Made by a program: the position numbers and the translations under genes. The notes below the pieces were generated by a model. The model had not been told where the DNA came from, did no database searches, and was given only the letters and a program-made list of their open reading frames with translations. From assembly GCA_022376515.1 (NCBI GenBank), contig WTXI01000027.1:62001-126000 (forward strand): DNA of 64,000 bases, given 5' to 3'. This DNA is from Lactifluus volemus. Taxonomy: Eukaryota; Basidiomycota; Agaricomycetes; Russulales; Russulaceae. Positions 35,839-45,230 of the stretch are shown here, in pieces. Each line of letters starts with the position of its first letter. Position 1 is the stretch's first letter.

Positions 35839-36189
35839 GTAGAAGGACTCGTGCTGGATAGTTTGCGTATGAAATGACCTAGGCTTGTACTAGCTTAGAT
35901 AAATGTAGTTTAATGTATAGGAGGTCTTTTTTTTAATGGACAGCGTGGCATGCTGGTTCTGTATGAATGGTGGAATCAGGTGGGTATTGCTTGTAGGTTA
36001 TATCAGTTACGGATGTCGGACTCCAAGGTTCATGGTTAATGGTTGGTTGGGGAGTTTATTCGAGGGCAGACTAAGCTACCTTAGCTTAGTAAGAAGAACA
36101 AATAAAACCCAAACAACGCGTCGCGTGTCGCGACGCGTCAACTTGAAGACGAAATAGATTAGTTTCAGTATCAGCGCGATCTCACCAAA
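35839..36189 (+). other. Intergenic LIG4 / DPB2
   Basis: This 351-bp stretch holds the LIG4 3' end, a TAAGCTACCTTAGCTTA near-palindrome (36072-36088) and the two MluI boxes described separately. No ORF of interest was found. Confidence 0.5.
36116..36138. promoter_or_regulatory. Paired MluI cell-cycle boxes upstream of DPB2
   Basis: Two perfect ACGCGT sites (36116-36121 and 36133-36138) are separated by a CGCG-rich spacer and lie 52-74 bp before the DPB2 ATG. Paired MCBs close to the start are the classic arrangement in MBF-controlled replication genes, including the DNA polymerase epsilon genes of yeasts. The match between site and downstream gene makes chance unlikely. Confidence 0.65.
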
Positions 36190-38567
36190 ATGCCCGTCTC
36201 GAGACAGCAAATTATCATTCGAGTAATGGTGCTCAAGAATAAAATTTTGTCCTGCAACTCATTACTCTTTGCTTTTCAGGTTTTCCGCAAGTACAGTCAT
36301 TCGCTTGGACCCGATGAACTCGAATATCTCGAGGATATCTTGAAAAATCATGATATCTCAGACGATGATGTAGAGATGTCGATAGAGCTCATAGCTAAAG
36401 AATACAATAAACAGGACGGTTCGGTTGTGGGTCTATCTTCTCCGTGTCCAAACTGACTAATTTGTCTCCCAAGATGCTACCATGAAGGTTTCTCTTCAGA
36501 TCTTGAGTCGGGTCTACCAGACGCTACAGACTTCGGGGGACCAACAAACTCGGAAAGAGGATGTATACTTGGACCCTGAAAATCACTTGCACTTTATCAA
36601 TGCCTTTGAGATGCCACTCTGGCACTGGTCTCCTGAACGAGGCAGTTTCGAAAAGTGAGAGGCCCTACTCAAATGTGAAAAGGTTGACGCCTTCGCTCAG
36701 TAATATGCTTCGCAGGGCACCTCATCAATCGTCATCCGTATTGGGCACCGCCGAATCCCGAATCCTGGCTATCCGGGATCGTCTGAACATCATCAAGCAG
36801 ACCATCCTCAGGAACGAGCATTTTGCGCCGTCCACAATTCCCAGTCGGAACAGAGAGCATCTGTTGACTGTGAGTCTCTCTCCCTTTCTTTTTTTTGACT
36901 TTTTGTCCTTTTTGCGATGCGGAACGGTTCTCCCTAAGCTGAAATACAAAAACTCCGAACGTGTCGTTTTACCCTTCAGTTGAAATCGACAAAGCAGCTC
37001 TTGGGTCGGGCTGGCGACCGATTCTTACTCTTCGGTATGCTCGTACATTCCAAAGAGGGGAAACTCTGCTTGGAAGATCTTGACGGTGTCGTTGAATTGG
37101 ACTTTTCACAGCTCGTGAGGGTTCTTTTTCGTTCTTTTTCTCCTGTTCCCGCTCACGCTGCGACGTAGGACCAACCGAGCGAAGGGTTGTTTACTGAGGG
37201 TTCATTTGCCCTCGTAGAAGGTGATTACACAGAGAACGCTACGTTTAGCGTCATCGCAATAGGACATCCGCCATGCGAAAGCAGAGAAACGGCACGGTGG
37301 GACATTCAACCTGCTTTGCTATCCGAGATGTGATGAGTTTATTAAAGGGGTTCGATTGCATAGCTCGATATTTGGCCACGTCGACTTTCTTGGAAAAGGA
37401 GCGACAACGCCCCTCGAGGACGTATGTTTCACCTCTTTGGCTGTTGCTCACATATCGTGACCCACAAAGACAAATATTCTAGACTGAATATGCGGTTCGC
37501 GTCGAACAAGAGTTTTCGAGCATGAATTTCTTTTTCTTTTCCGATGTCTGGCTCGACCAACCCGACACCCTCAAAGGTCTACAAAAGATCTTTGACAACT
37601 GCGTCGAAAACAATTTCATACCCAAAGTGATCGTGTTTTGCGGCAATTTTACTAGTGCTGGAATAGCACAAGGGAACAGTAGAGATGTCCAAAGATATCA
37701 AGGCTAGTACTAATTCCATGATCGCGCGCTTCTCGTTCTTCTGCTAATCGTTTTACCTATCCCTCTTGTAGAAGGATTCGATGCCCTAGCGGACTTGATC
37801 GCGTCCTACACCCTTATCACCCGTCGCACCCACTTCGTCTTCGTACCCGGTCCGCTCGACCTGACTGTCAACTCGGTGCTGCCGCGCAAACCGCTTCTAT
37901 CCTCGCTCACCGCCCGGCTGCGGTCCAAGATTCCCAGCGGTAGGGTCCACATGGCGAGCAACCCGTGCCGCCTCAAATTTTTCGCGCAGGAGATCGTCGT
38001 CTTTCGCGACGACGTCATGTCACGCATGCTCCGCAACCTCGTCGGCGTGAAACCCAACGCGCGCAACGAAGATCTGAAGCGATATGTGAGGTCCCAAAAC
38101 TCCCTTACTCTTTTTTTTTACCCATCAAGGAACTAAAATCTAAACAAAAAAAAAATCTCGCCAAAGCTCGTCCAGTCTATACTCGATCAGAGTCATCTCG
38201 CCCCATTCACGACTCAAATCCAACCCGTCCTACCCGAGTATGACCACGCAATGCGTCTTTACCCTCTACCTACATGCGTACGTGTCTTTCTCACGTCGCA
38301 ATACCCCCCTTGTAGCCGTTCGCCGAATTTTTTTAAGGTTGTTCTCGCGGACAAGTACGATAGCTACCGGATGACGTACGAGGGTTGTCACGTCTTCAAT
38401 CCTGGACGATTCACGGGACGTTCGCTGGCGTTTTCGGCTTATACACCCGCCACTCGAGAATCGGAAGCTTGGTTCGTAATTTTTCTTTCTTCTCGCCCTC
38501 TGTGCGATTTTTAAATGCTGATGTCAATGCGCGCTTTAGCGTTGTCGACTTGGAAGCCGAGATCTGA
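36190..38567 (+). CDS. DPB2: DNA polymerase epsilon subunit B (Dpb2)
   Basis: This is an essential non-catalytic subunit of the leading-strand polymerase that tethers it to GINS/CMG. The start [11 protein letters not shown] joins over an intron to [20 protein letters not shown], the helical N-terminal GINS-binding domain ([13 protein letters not shown]). Later exons carry [40 protein letters not shown] (OB fold), then the inactive calcineurin-like phosphoesterase domain: [48 protein letters not shown] and [19 protein letters not shown]. The C-terminus has [19 protein letters not shown] and ends VVDLEAEI at 38567. Metal ligands of true phosphatases (GDxHG) are absent, as in all B subunits. About twelve introns were placed, and some junctions around 37300-37390 are not certain. 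Confidence 0.9.
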
Positions 38568-39030
38568 GATTTGAGATTTGACGCAGTATGATTCACGTGT
38601 CATCAACGACGATTGCTCCGTTCTTGCTCATCCCACTGTATTCATACACGCCCGTGGCTGTATCATGAAAGTTGGCAATGCAAAGTCAGGGCAGGTGCGA
38701 AGCAGTCAGCGCAGCACCGTCAATCAGCCTGCTTTTTCACGAGGAGCCGAGGAGATCAAAGGTGATTGCAAACTGGATTTCTGTTGTTGACGAATGGCCT
38801 TTTGTATCCTACGACATTCGATCCACAATGGAGTAGTTGAGAATGGACGCGGCCCCCTTGATCTCTTCCTCTTCCCCAGGGGACGTCGCGACCATCCAGA
38901 TATTCCGTGATAAAGGTTGGGGGCTGCCACTTTCAGAGTAAGATGGGTTTTCAAAACAAAAAATGATCGGCAATTTGGAAACGCACCATCTGGAACAAAC
39001 TTGTATGATTTGTTGGTAAAGATCGAACAG

Positions 39031-39245
39031 GGCTTGCTGCCACTCGCGATCACACAATTTGCGTGTGGGATGTGGCAACGGGACAGTTCGTTGTGGGCCC
39101 ATTTACTGGACATATCAGATCGGTCCATCTTGTTGCATTCTCACCAGGTGGACGGCGTATTGCATCGGCCTCCCACACATGGATCGTGCAATCATCTGAC
39201 TCGGATGATTACACGATCCGCATGTGGGATGTGGCTGGACACACC
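39031..39245 (+). pseudogene. WD40-repeat relic of an NLR-type gene
   Basis: One forward frame reads ATRDHTICVWDVATGQFVVG, PFTGHIRSVHLVAFSPGGRR, IASASHTWIVQ and then, after a short insertion, DDYTIRMWDVAGHTF. This is one full blade and part of another, with the same GPFTGH and FSPxGxRIASAS phrases as the NLR gene at 9015-14716. No NACHT sequence or further blades flank it, so it is a detached, decaying fragment. Confidence 0.75.
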
Positions 39246-39299
39246 TTTGTGATCAATTCTCGAGGAGAGTGGATACTATCTGTATGGCTAGGCTGGTCT

Positions 39300-39930
39300 G
39301 GTCAGGGGTACAGCCGATAAGCTCAGGTTTGGCAATGTTGGAGTTGGGGAAGAAGGTGAAGGTGAATTCGGATTTTTTCCGGGAGGCCATCTCAGCCCGG
39401 ACTTGAGAGATGGCATCAGTGAGGAGGGCCAGAAGGGCGTCAGGGAGGGTGTGCGGGTGTTCAGTGGGGAGGGGCTGGCTCGGGGTGGAGGGGGGTTCGG
39501 GCGGGCTTGGGTCTGGTCGGGCGGGGCCTGTTTGGCCGGGGGGGGGGGGTCGGCCATGGTTGAAGTGGGAGGGGTAGGATGATGTAGCAACAGGTCGCGA
39601 GGATACTAGGTGTTAACTGCTGTGGGTAGAAGCTTTTTATTTCCTATTTACGTGAACTACCAGGACTTGTGGCAACTGGTGTTGTGGCACAGGTGGTGGT
39701 TGCCAAGAAAGATCTCGCCACAATTGTTTTTTTTTTTTAGATCTGCATTTGTACACCGCAACATGTGACTATGACAAAGACGCGGACCCCGAAACTACGG
39801 GATTGGTGGTATGGAAGACAGGAGAGTAGCAGTAAAAACTAGACGGAAGCGTGGCGTTAGGAGACGGGAAGGTTATATTAACGGGGACTGCAGGTGTGGG
39901 GCGTTAACCTGGGTCGCCACAATTGTTAAT
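39300..39930 (-). mobile_element. Probable 5' fragment of a retrotransposon (leader and gag start)
   Basis: On the minus strand a 14-bp direct repeat AACAATTGTGGCGA (39927-39914 and 39728-39715) is followed by an untranslated leader. ATGGCCGACC then opens a Pro-rich frame that, after a C-run at about 39548-39538, could continue as LPDALLALLTDAISQVRAEM and ASRKKSEFTFTFFPNSNIAK, a gag-like helical start. The frame is cut at about 39300, where the WD40 relic begins. No reverse transcriptase is present. The identification rests on layout and composition and is tentative. Confidence 0.3.
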
Positions 39931-40286
39931 TACGACTCATTTGTCGATTTTTTGGTCCGGCCCGGCGTTGATCCGGTCATAACAATCTAACTGCCCAAAT
40001 ATTCACATGCACTGGACGTTCACACCACACTGAATGCATTGATCTGCGCGAAACCATGCGACCAACTAATGGTGAAGAGATGTTTTCACCAGTATGTGAT
40101 ACGAAGTTGTTCACCAACATGAACGCTTTTGATCCGTGACATCATGTCACATGATCGCTTGCTTGCGAGGTTTGGGCCGACGCAGTCGGCATTTCTGGTG
40201 ATGTCATGGCTTCATTCTGGACATAGGGGGTGCCAGTGTACTAACAGTATTTAAACTGGTTGGAAACTTCTCGCTGCGATTACAGT

Positions 40287-41550
40287 ATGGCATCCACCAT
40301 TTACGTGATTTCCCAATTTCCAAAAACCATCATACCAGACACCGATGTCTTCCTTGATCAGACTAATTGGGAATGGCAAGTATGCCTTGCCTTTCCGATC
40401 CACAAACTGAGATTTTCATCAAAGCCGTTCAAGTGGATCCGTTATGCCACGGCAATCGTCGTTGGAGCGCGTGGCGATCTATGCACGGAACCTTTTCCCG
40501 TGCCTCCTATAGACTATGAATCTCCCGTGACCGGGATTGACCTCAGGCTATACTACCAGACCACTGATGACGAAAAGTGTCATATGATCCCTATTGAACC
40601 AAACCTCGCCAACACGAGAACCGTGACTGTTACTAGTCAGGCGAGCACATGCAGGATGGATTTCTGCGAGGAGGTCATGGACCGGGATAGGAGTTGTATA
40701 ATATCAGGGGATGTCCCTGATGCATGCGGCGTTGCAAATTTAATCCCCCGTGAAAAAGGCGACGCAGTATATGACTCCTCTATCATCACAGTGGCATTTC
40801 CTTTTGCTAACATTGTCCGACAGTACATTGAAACGTTCTTAAGGCGCCGACGCCGAGACGACAATGACGTTGTGCACATCGATGACGTTCGGAACGGCGT
40901 ATTCCTAAGCTACTGCTTGCGTCGTGCATTCGGTCGACACCTCGCTGTGTTGAAGGTGCGCTCTCGATGGGACGTTGCATATGGTTGGAAGCTGACGCTC
41001 TGAACAGACTCCGAATTTCGCAATGTCTACGACCGACATCGATCCAACCGCAGAGAGTTTTGAAGAACGATACACGACCCACGTATTCGACCCGTCCAAG
41101 GTGGCCAGGATCGCCGGACCCTCTGGCTCAGCAGTCCACGTCCCTTCCGATATGGCCTCCTGGCCTCCCGCTGAATTGTTCGACGCGGTGTACGCCAGCG
41201 CAGTCCTATATCACTTTGGCGTTGAAGTACCAGGCGCCATGCAGAGGTGGCACAATATATTCTACCCGAGTGGGCCTACAGCGACCGCACACCTAGATCA
41301 CAAACACCGACACGATGAGGTCGATGTAGACCAGAAAGCCGCTCGACAGCGGCGTTATGACAGCCGTTGTGGCATATATGATGCCATTGACCGGCAAGAC
41401 ATGGTCGACATATACCGCTTTAAAGCACTGAAAATGGAGCCGGAGGATGTGATATCCTCCCTAGAACAGATAGAAGAGATGGAGGCTGCAAGAAATCACA
41501 AAGCACTGGTGGATAAGGTCCAGTTGTGGTTGGGTGGTGTGATTGATTAG
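40287..41550 (+). CDS. HNH-fold protein of a basidiomycete family, catalytic residues altered
   Basis: The ATG at 40287 gives MASTIYVISQFPKTIIPDTD. One intron (40956-41007, 52 nt) joins LAVLK to TPNFAMSTTDIDPTAE, in frame. The central block RDRSCIISGDVPDACGVANL, then IPREKGDA, aligns with the HNH_2-type consensus RxxxCVVTG...CDAAHIIP, and VRNGVFLSYCLRRAFGR aligns with NGI.LN..LHRAFD. The two expected His are Asn (GVANLIP) and Arg (LRRAFGR), while the zinc or structural Cys remain. The C-terminal part (ERYTTHVFDPSKVARI, DMASWPPAELFDAVYASAVL) is the conserved tail of this expanded family. The gene is intact (about 400 residues). It is probably a catalytically weak or inactive paralogue in an accessory island. 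Role unknown. Confidence 0.75.
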
Positions 41551-42509
41551 GCCCGATTGAGTAGTCATACTTGGTACATGGCTATGTACTATTTTCTCTT
41601 AGTGTCAGTCAGACTATTATTTAATTCGACATATGCTGTGCAAAATACATGTCTATCTGCCGATTGCAGTTTTTTCTTCCATAACTAGACGTGACTCTGG
41701 TAGTAGCCGTCGCTTATCAAGTTGTATAGATTTGTCCGAGGATTGGCGGAGCCTTACCTGACTCGTGCGCGTACATGTAGAGGGGGAATGCGAGAGACTT
41801 GGACTTGGATCGTGATGAAAGATTTAAAAAAAAAATAGGGCTATTGTGGTTGCTGGGAGATGGGGATGAGCCAGGCTTCGGGGCTATCCCATCGTGTCCC
41901 TTCGAGTTTCCCAAATCCCCCTTTCCAGGCCACAGCCATTGAGTGGAATAGCTGCAGCTGTTGCGGCACAGGGTGATGTAGACGCGCGGGACGGTAGTGG
42001 CAGCGCGGGAGGATGGGGGAGGCGTCAAGGATGTGTTGGGATGGCAAAGGTGGTACAGATAGCAGCAGTACTCGGGCACCCAAGACCGTCGAGGGCGGCG
42101 CTTTGGGGAGACGCCACGCGATAGCACCAGTCACTGGCGTCAGGCACTCAGACAGTCGTAATAGCGACGCCTGCGTGACATTGACACCATGGACCATCAG
42201 CGCGTGAACGTCTCCCCTCAGTGCCGTGGGTAGATGCGGGACCATCCCTCAACAAAGGGAGGCAGGGGGATGAAAGGGAATGAAGAGAGGTCGGTGTGGG
42301 GAGTTCAAACAAAAAAAATAATCAAAGACACACTGGCACGGTCTATGCCTACAGACAGACTCGGAAGTGGTGGCAGTGAAGGGGAGGCATTGTGAGTGAT
42401 CATCCTATCTGTGTGTGCTACTTTAACACATCATTTCCAATTGCTCACAGTGTCAACATTTACAACCAAGATGTCATCAGGCTCCAAGAGCAGGAGGAGC
42501 AGGACCTGG
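41551..42509. other. Intergenic; no supported gene
   Basis: About 960 bp. The longest minus-strand ORF (42245-41841) has no recognisable domain and unusual composition, and is not called. A-runs at 41825 and 42311 are noted. Nothing else was recognised. Confidence 0.4.
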
Positions 42510-42676
42510 AGAGCTGTGGAGGCACTTGAGACTGGTGATTGGCTTTGCCACTTGTTTTCATCTTCTAGTTTGTGTCAATACCACTCCATAATGAGATGGA
42601 GTGGTATCAACAAAAACTAGAGGATGAAAACAATGCCATTGCCAGTCTTGACTAGCTTGACTCTTGAGTGCCTCCA
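42510..42676. repeat. Imperfect long inverted repeat, arms about 70-80 bp
   Basis: The left arm (42510-42592) and the reverse complement of the right arm (42594-42676) share GGAGGCACT at the ends, a central block TTGTTTTCATC.TCTAGTTT, and an inner end ATACCACTCCAT that meets itself almost without a loop. The right arm reads EWYQQKLEDENNAIASLD, the coiled-coil part of the trypsin-like gene that continues rightward. The left arm is therefore an inverted, diverged copy of coding sequence rather than a classical transposon end. Confidence 0.75.
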
Positions 42677-44231
42677 TGGTGAACTTGAAGTGACCCAATA
42701 GGGCCAATACTGGTCCAATATCAAGCTTCAATGCAACATTGGCCACATCAAATATGCTCCAAAAATCGAGGTTGATGAAGGCTGCACCGCAGACTGGGCT
42801 GCATTCTTGGCTGTGGAGGCAAAGGTCAAGAAATGCCTTTGAAGGGAACGTGGTCGATCTTGGTGCGTTTCGATTCATCTTTCTCGCATATCCCTCGTCT
42901 GACGAAATCAACCCCTTATTTAGGATCCAAGTTTTCTCCTCTGGAGCTTGCCGAGATGTTCTATCCTGTGGCTGGTGGAGCGACCACGTTCAAGTATCCC
43001 GTGGGGAGGAAGCTCAAGATATTCGGCTGCGCCACGAAGGAGGACCTCGCCGTCCCTGCAGAGTTCGACAATGAAGGCGAGCGATGCCTTATGGTCGGCA
43101 AAGACGGAAACACCACCGACCTCACTGTCGGGCGCTACGCCGGCTGAATGGAGAGTGAATGATTCTAAGCCGGCCGCCGGCTTAGAATCATTCACTCTCC
43201 ATTCAGTTGGCGTCGAGTCCAAGGAGCTCGCCATCTACACAACTCTGGCAGCAAGGCTATCGAAGTCTTCTCTGCTAAAGGAGACTGATCAGCAACTTCC
43301 TCGGTGATCTCGTCGAGACCGCGCTGGAATCGAGTCGATTTCAGCGCGGCCTCGACGGACGCATCCAACAAATGCCGACATGGTCCTTGGCTGCGCCGCT
43401 CTTGTGCAAGTAATTGACGGTGGTGTTCTTGCGCAGGACGTGACAATTGCTGAGCCCGTAGACTTTGTCGCTAGGGTTACCGTAGTTGTCTTTGTTCTCG
43501 AGAAACCACTGGGTAAGTGTGTCCTGGGAGTCCTGACTGGCACATCACTGCGTTGGCCCCTCTAAATGTGTTGATATCGACTAGCAGCAATTCAGGCCGT
43601 TCAGGATTGATTACCCTAGATATTTACATACCTGTTATTGGTCCCAGCCTTATACACTATATGGCTGTGGATCTCAATCCGAGCGGTAATCACGACTGTT
43701 GATAGTTTTTACAAGCTAGTTAGCCTCTGCGGGACTCCCTCACTCCATTCTACTACAACGCCCTCGACATCGTTCTTCCGCAAAAGAGTAAGGATCTGCT
43801 GAGAGATATCGTGGGCGGTGTCGGGGGAGGTAGAACCGGGCGGGACGCCAATCCATATAACGACCGGACCGAGACTCCCCTTGTCCTCCTCTCCCGGCTG
43901 ACCGTGTGTGAAGAAGCGGGCCAGGCCAATGGAGGGCCACTGGATCTTTTCCGCCTTGAGGATTCGTCGCGAAATCTGGGGACGGACAGTATCATCCCAG
44001 ACCTTATTCAGTGGGGTACCGAAAACTCCGCGGAGTGATTTGACGGGAATATGAGAAAATCTGCCAACGGGCTTGGGGAATAGCGTAGTGAGGGAGTCGG
44101 AACGGTACACGAGTTCCGGGTGGTCGCCATCCCCAGCAATGCCGTTGTAATAGCTGGCCCTCTCGTAAGCGTCGGGACCATGTCCAGACACAACGGTGGG
44201 CGTCGCTGAGGGCAGAAAAGTTGGACGTCAT
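42593..44231. pseudogene. Trypsin-like family gene split into opposed halves
   Basis: The N-terminal half lies on the minus strand (44231 to about 43300). It has SGHGPDAYERASYYNGIAGD, FSHIPVKSLRGVFGTPLNKV, PARFFTHG-like LARFFTHGQPGEEDKGSLGP, and after a gap WFLENKDNYGNPSDKVYGLS, NCHVLRKNTTV and RFQRGLDEI. The C-terminal half lies on the plus strand (42593 to about 43290). It has YWSNIKLQCNIGHIKYAPKI, DWAAFLAVEAKVK, FEGNVVDLGSKFSPLELAEM, TDLTVGRYAGLESFTL, then EVFSAKGD followed by a TGA where the family has GDSGSLV. From memory, intact relatives in Rhizoctonia-like fungi carry both halves in one polypeptide in this order. The + half also has a one-base frame slip near 42835. The gene was therefore disrupted by inversion and is not expected to make an active product. 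Confidence 0.7.
43144..43206. repeat. 63-bp perfect palindrome, 31-bp arms and 1-nt centre
   Basis: The arms 43144-43174 and 43176-43206 are exact reverse complements around a single C at 43175. The right arm is the coding sequence of GLESFTLHS of the trypsin-like gene, and the left arm is its inverted copy inserted directly after RYAG. The structure interrupts the reading frame. Confidence 0.95.
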
Positions 44232-45230
44232 GGATGAGTCGCTTAAGGCTGTGGGAGCTCAGTTGTGTGACCTGGACCCAAATCCTTACAATTAGGTTAG
44301 AGGGGCCAACTGATGTGCTAGCAGTGACTAGTCGTGACAGTCAGGAAAGTCGTCTGACCATGGGGGTCAGTGACTGCGAACAACCGTGACTCTGCCCAAG
44401 TCGCTGATGTAATGAATGATAAAACTTTGATAAGATTCAGATAAGATCAGATAAGTAATCGATGCAGTTTTTTGGCATTACCACGTGATGAGAAAAGTCA
44501 CCGGGTGAGAACGAACAATGTCTCAAGGTGACTGGTGCCTTGCAAGGTATTGATGCGGTCGCATAGAGATGCTCTAAAGAAGGCTTTCCTTTCACACTCA
44601 GTGTGGCTCATGACTCGGATCGGATCTTTTGGTTGATCTCAGCTAGGTGCTGAGATATATACGCGTGGAGCATTTTTCACCTTTTGCGTCGATGATGATG
44701 TTCCGGTTTTTTTCGCTCACCCACTGTATTCATTTGTAATATATGAATAAAATCGCAATCGCTATGCTCCGCTCGCAGAACCAAGAGGGATCGCAAAGAA
44801 AACCAAAAAGAAAAGAAAAAAAAGCGGCGAACCAAAGATAAAGTGAAACTCTTGTCCAAGAAAAGAAAGATCAAAACCACCAGTAAAAAAATCACACACT
44901 ACATATTGTATGTACATGATGCCGTTTAAGCCAACGTCTTCGATAAATAAGTTTCGTCAAAAGCGCGATGATGAGCCGGTCGTGAGAGAATAAATGCCAA
45001 CGGTGATAGCGGTACAGATATGACGCGTGTGCGGCACACGGGGGTGGTGGTGGGTAAGGTGGCCTACGAAGGGAGAGGGAAGAGGGGAACATAGATGAAT
45101 AAGAACGTGGTGAATGGATCGCAGACAAGCAAAGCCATGTCGAAATGTTGAAAAAGAGAGAAAAGGTGAGGGTGAGAGATGACGAAAAGCGAAAAGAATA
45201 AGGGAAAAAATCACCAGATCCACAAAAACG
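44232..45230. other. Intergenic, 1.0 kb
   Basis: This stretch lies between the broken trypsin-like gene and the forkhead 3' end. It includes repeated AGATAAGATTCAGATAAGATCAGATAAG (44429-44456) with several GATAAG cores, potential GATA-factor sites although no start codon lies close by. The 44750-44900 part is A-rich. No gene is supported. Confidence 0.4.

Larger units (their letters stand above)
38568..40286. other. Relic-rich intergenic stretch
   Basis: This 1.7-kb stretch contains the WD40 relic and the retroelement-like segment listed separately. 38570-39030 and 39930-40286 show no recognisable coding. Two TGATGTCA/ATGTCACATGAT motifs near 40139-40205 are noted without assignment. Confidence 0.4.

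Noticed and set aside
41841..42245. 133-residue minus-strand ORF between the HNH-like gene and the trypsin-like relic
   Set aside because: No recognisable domain, odd composition, and an unconvincing start context.
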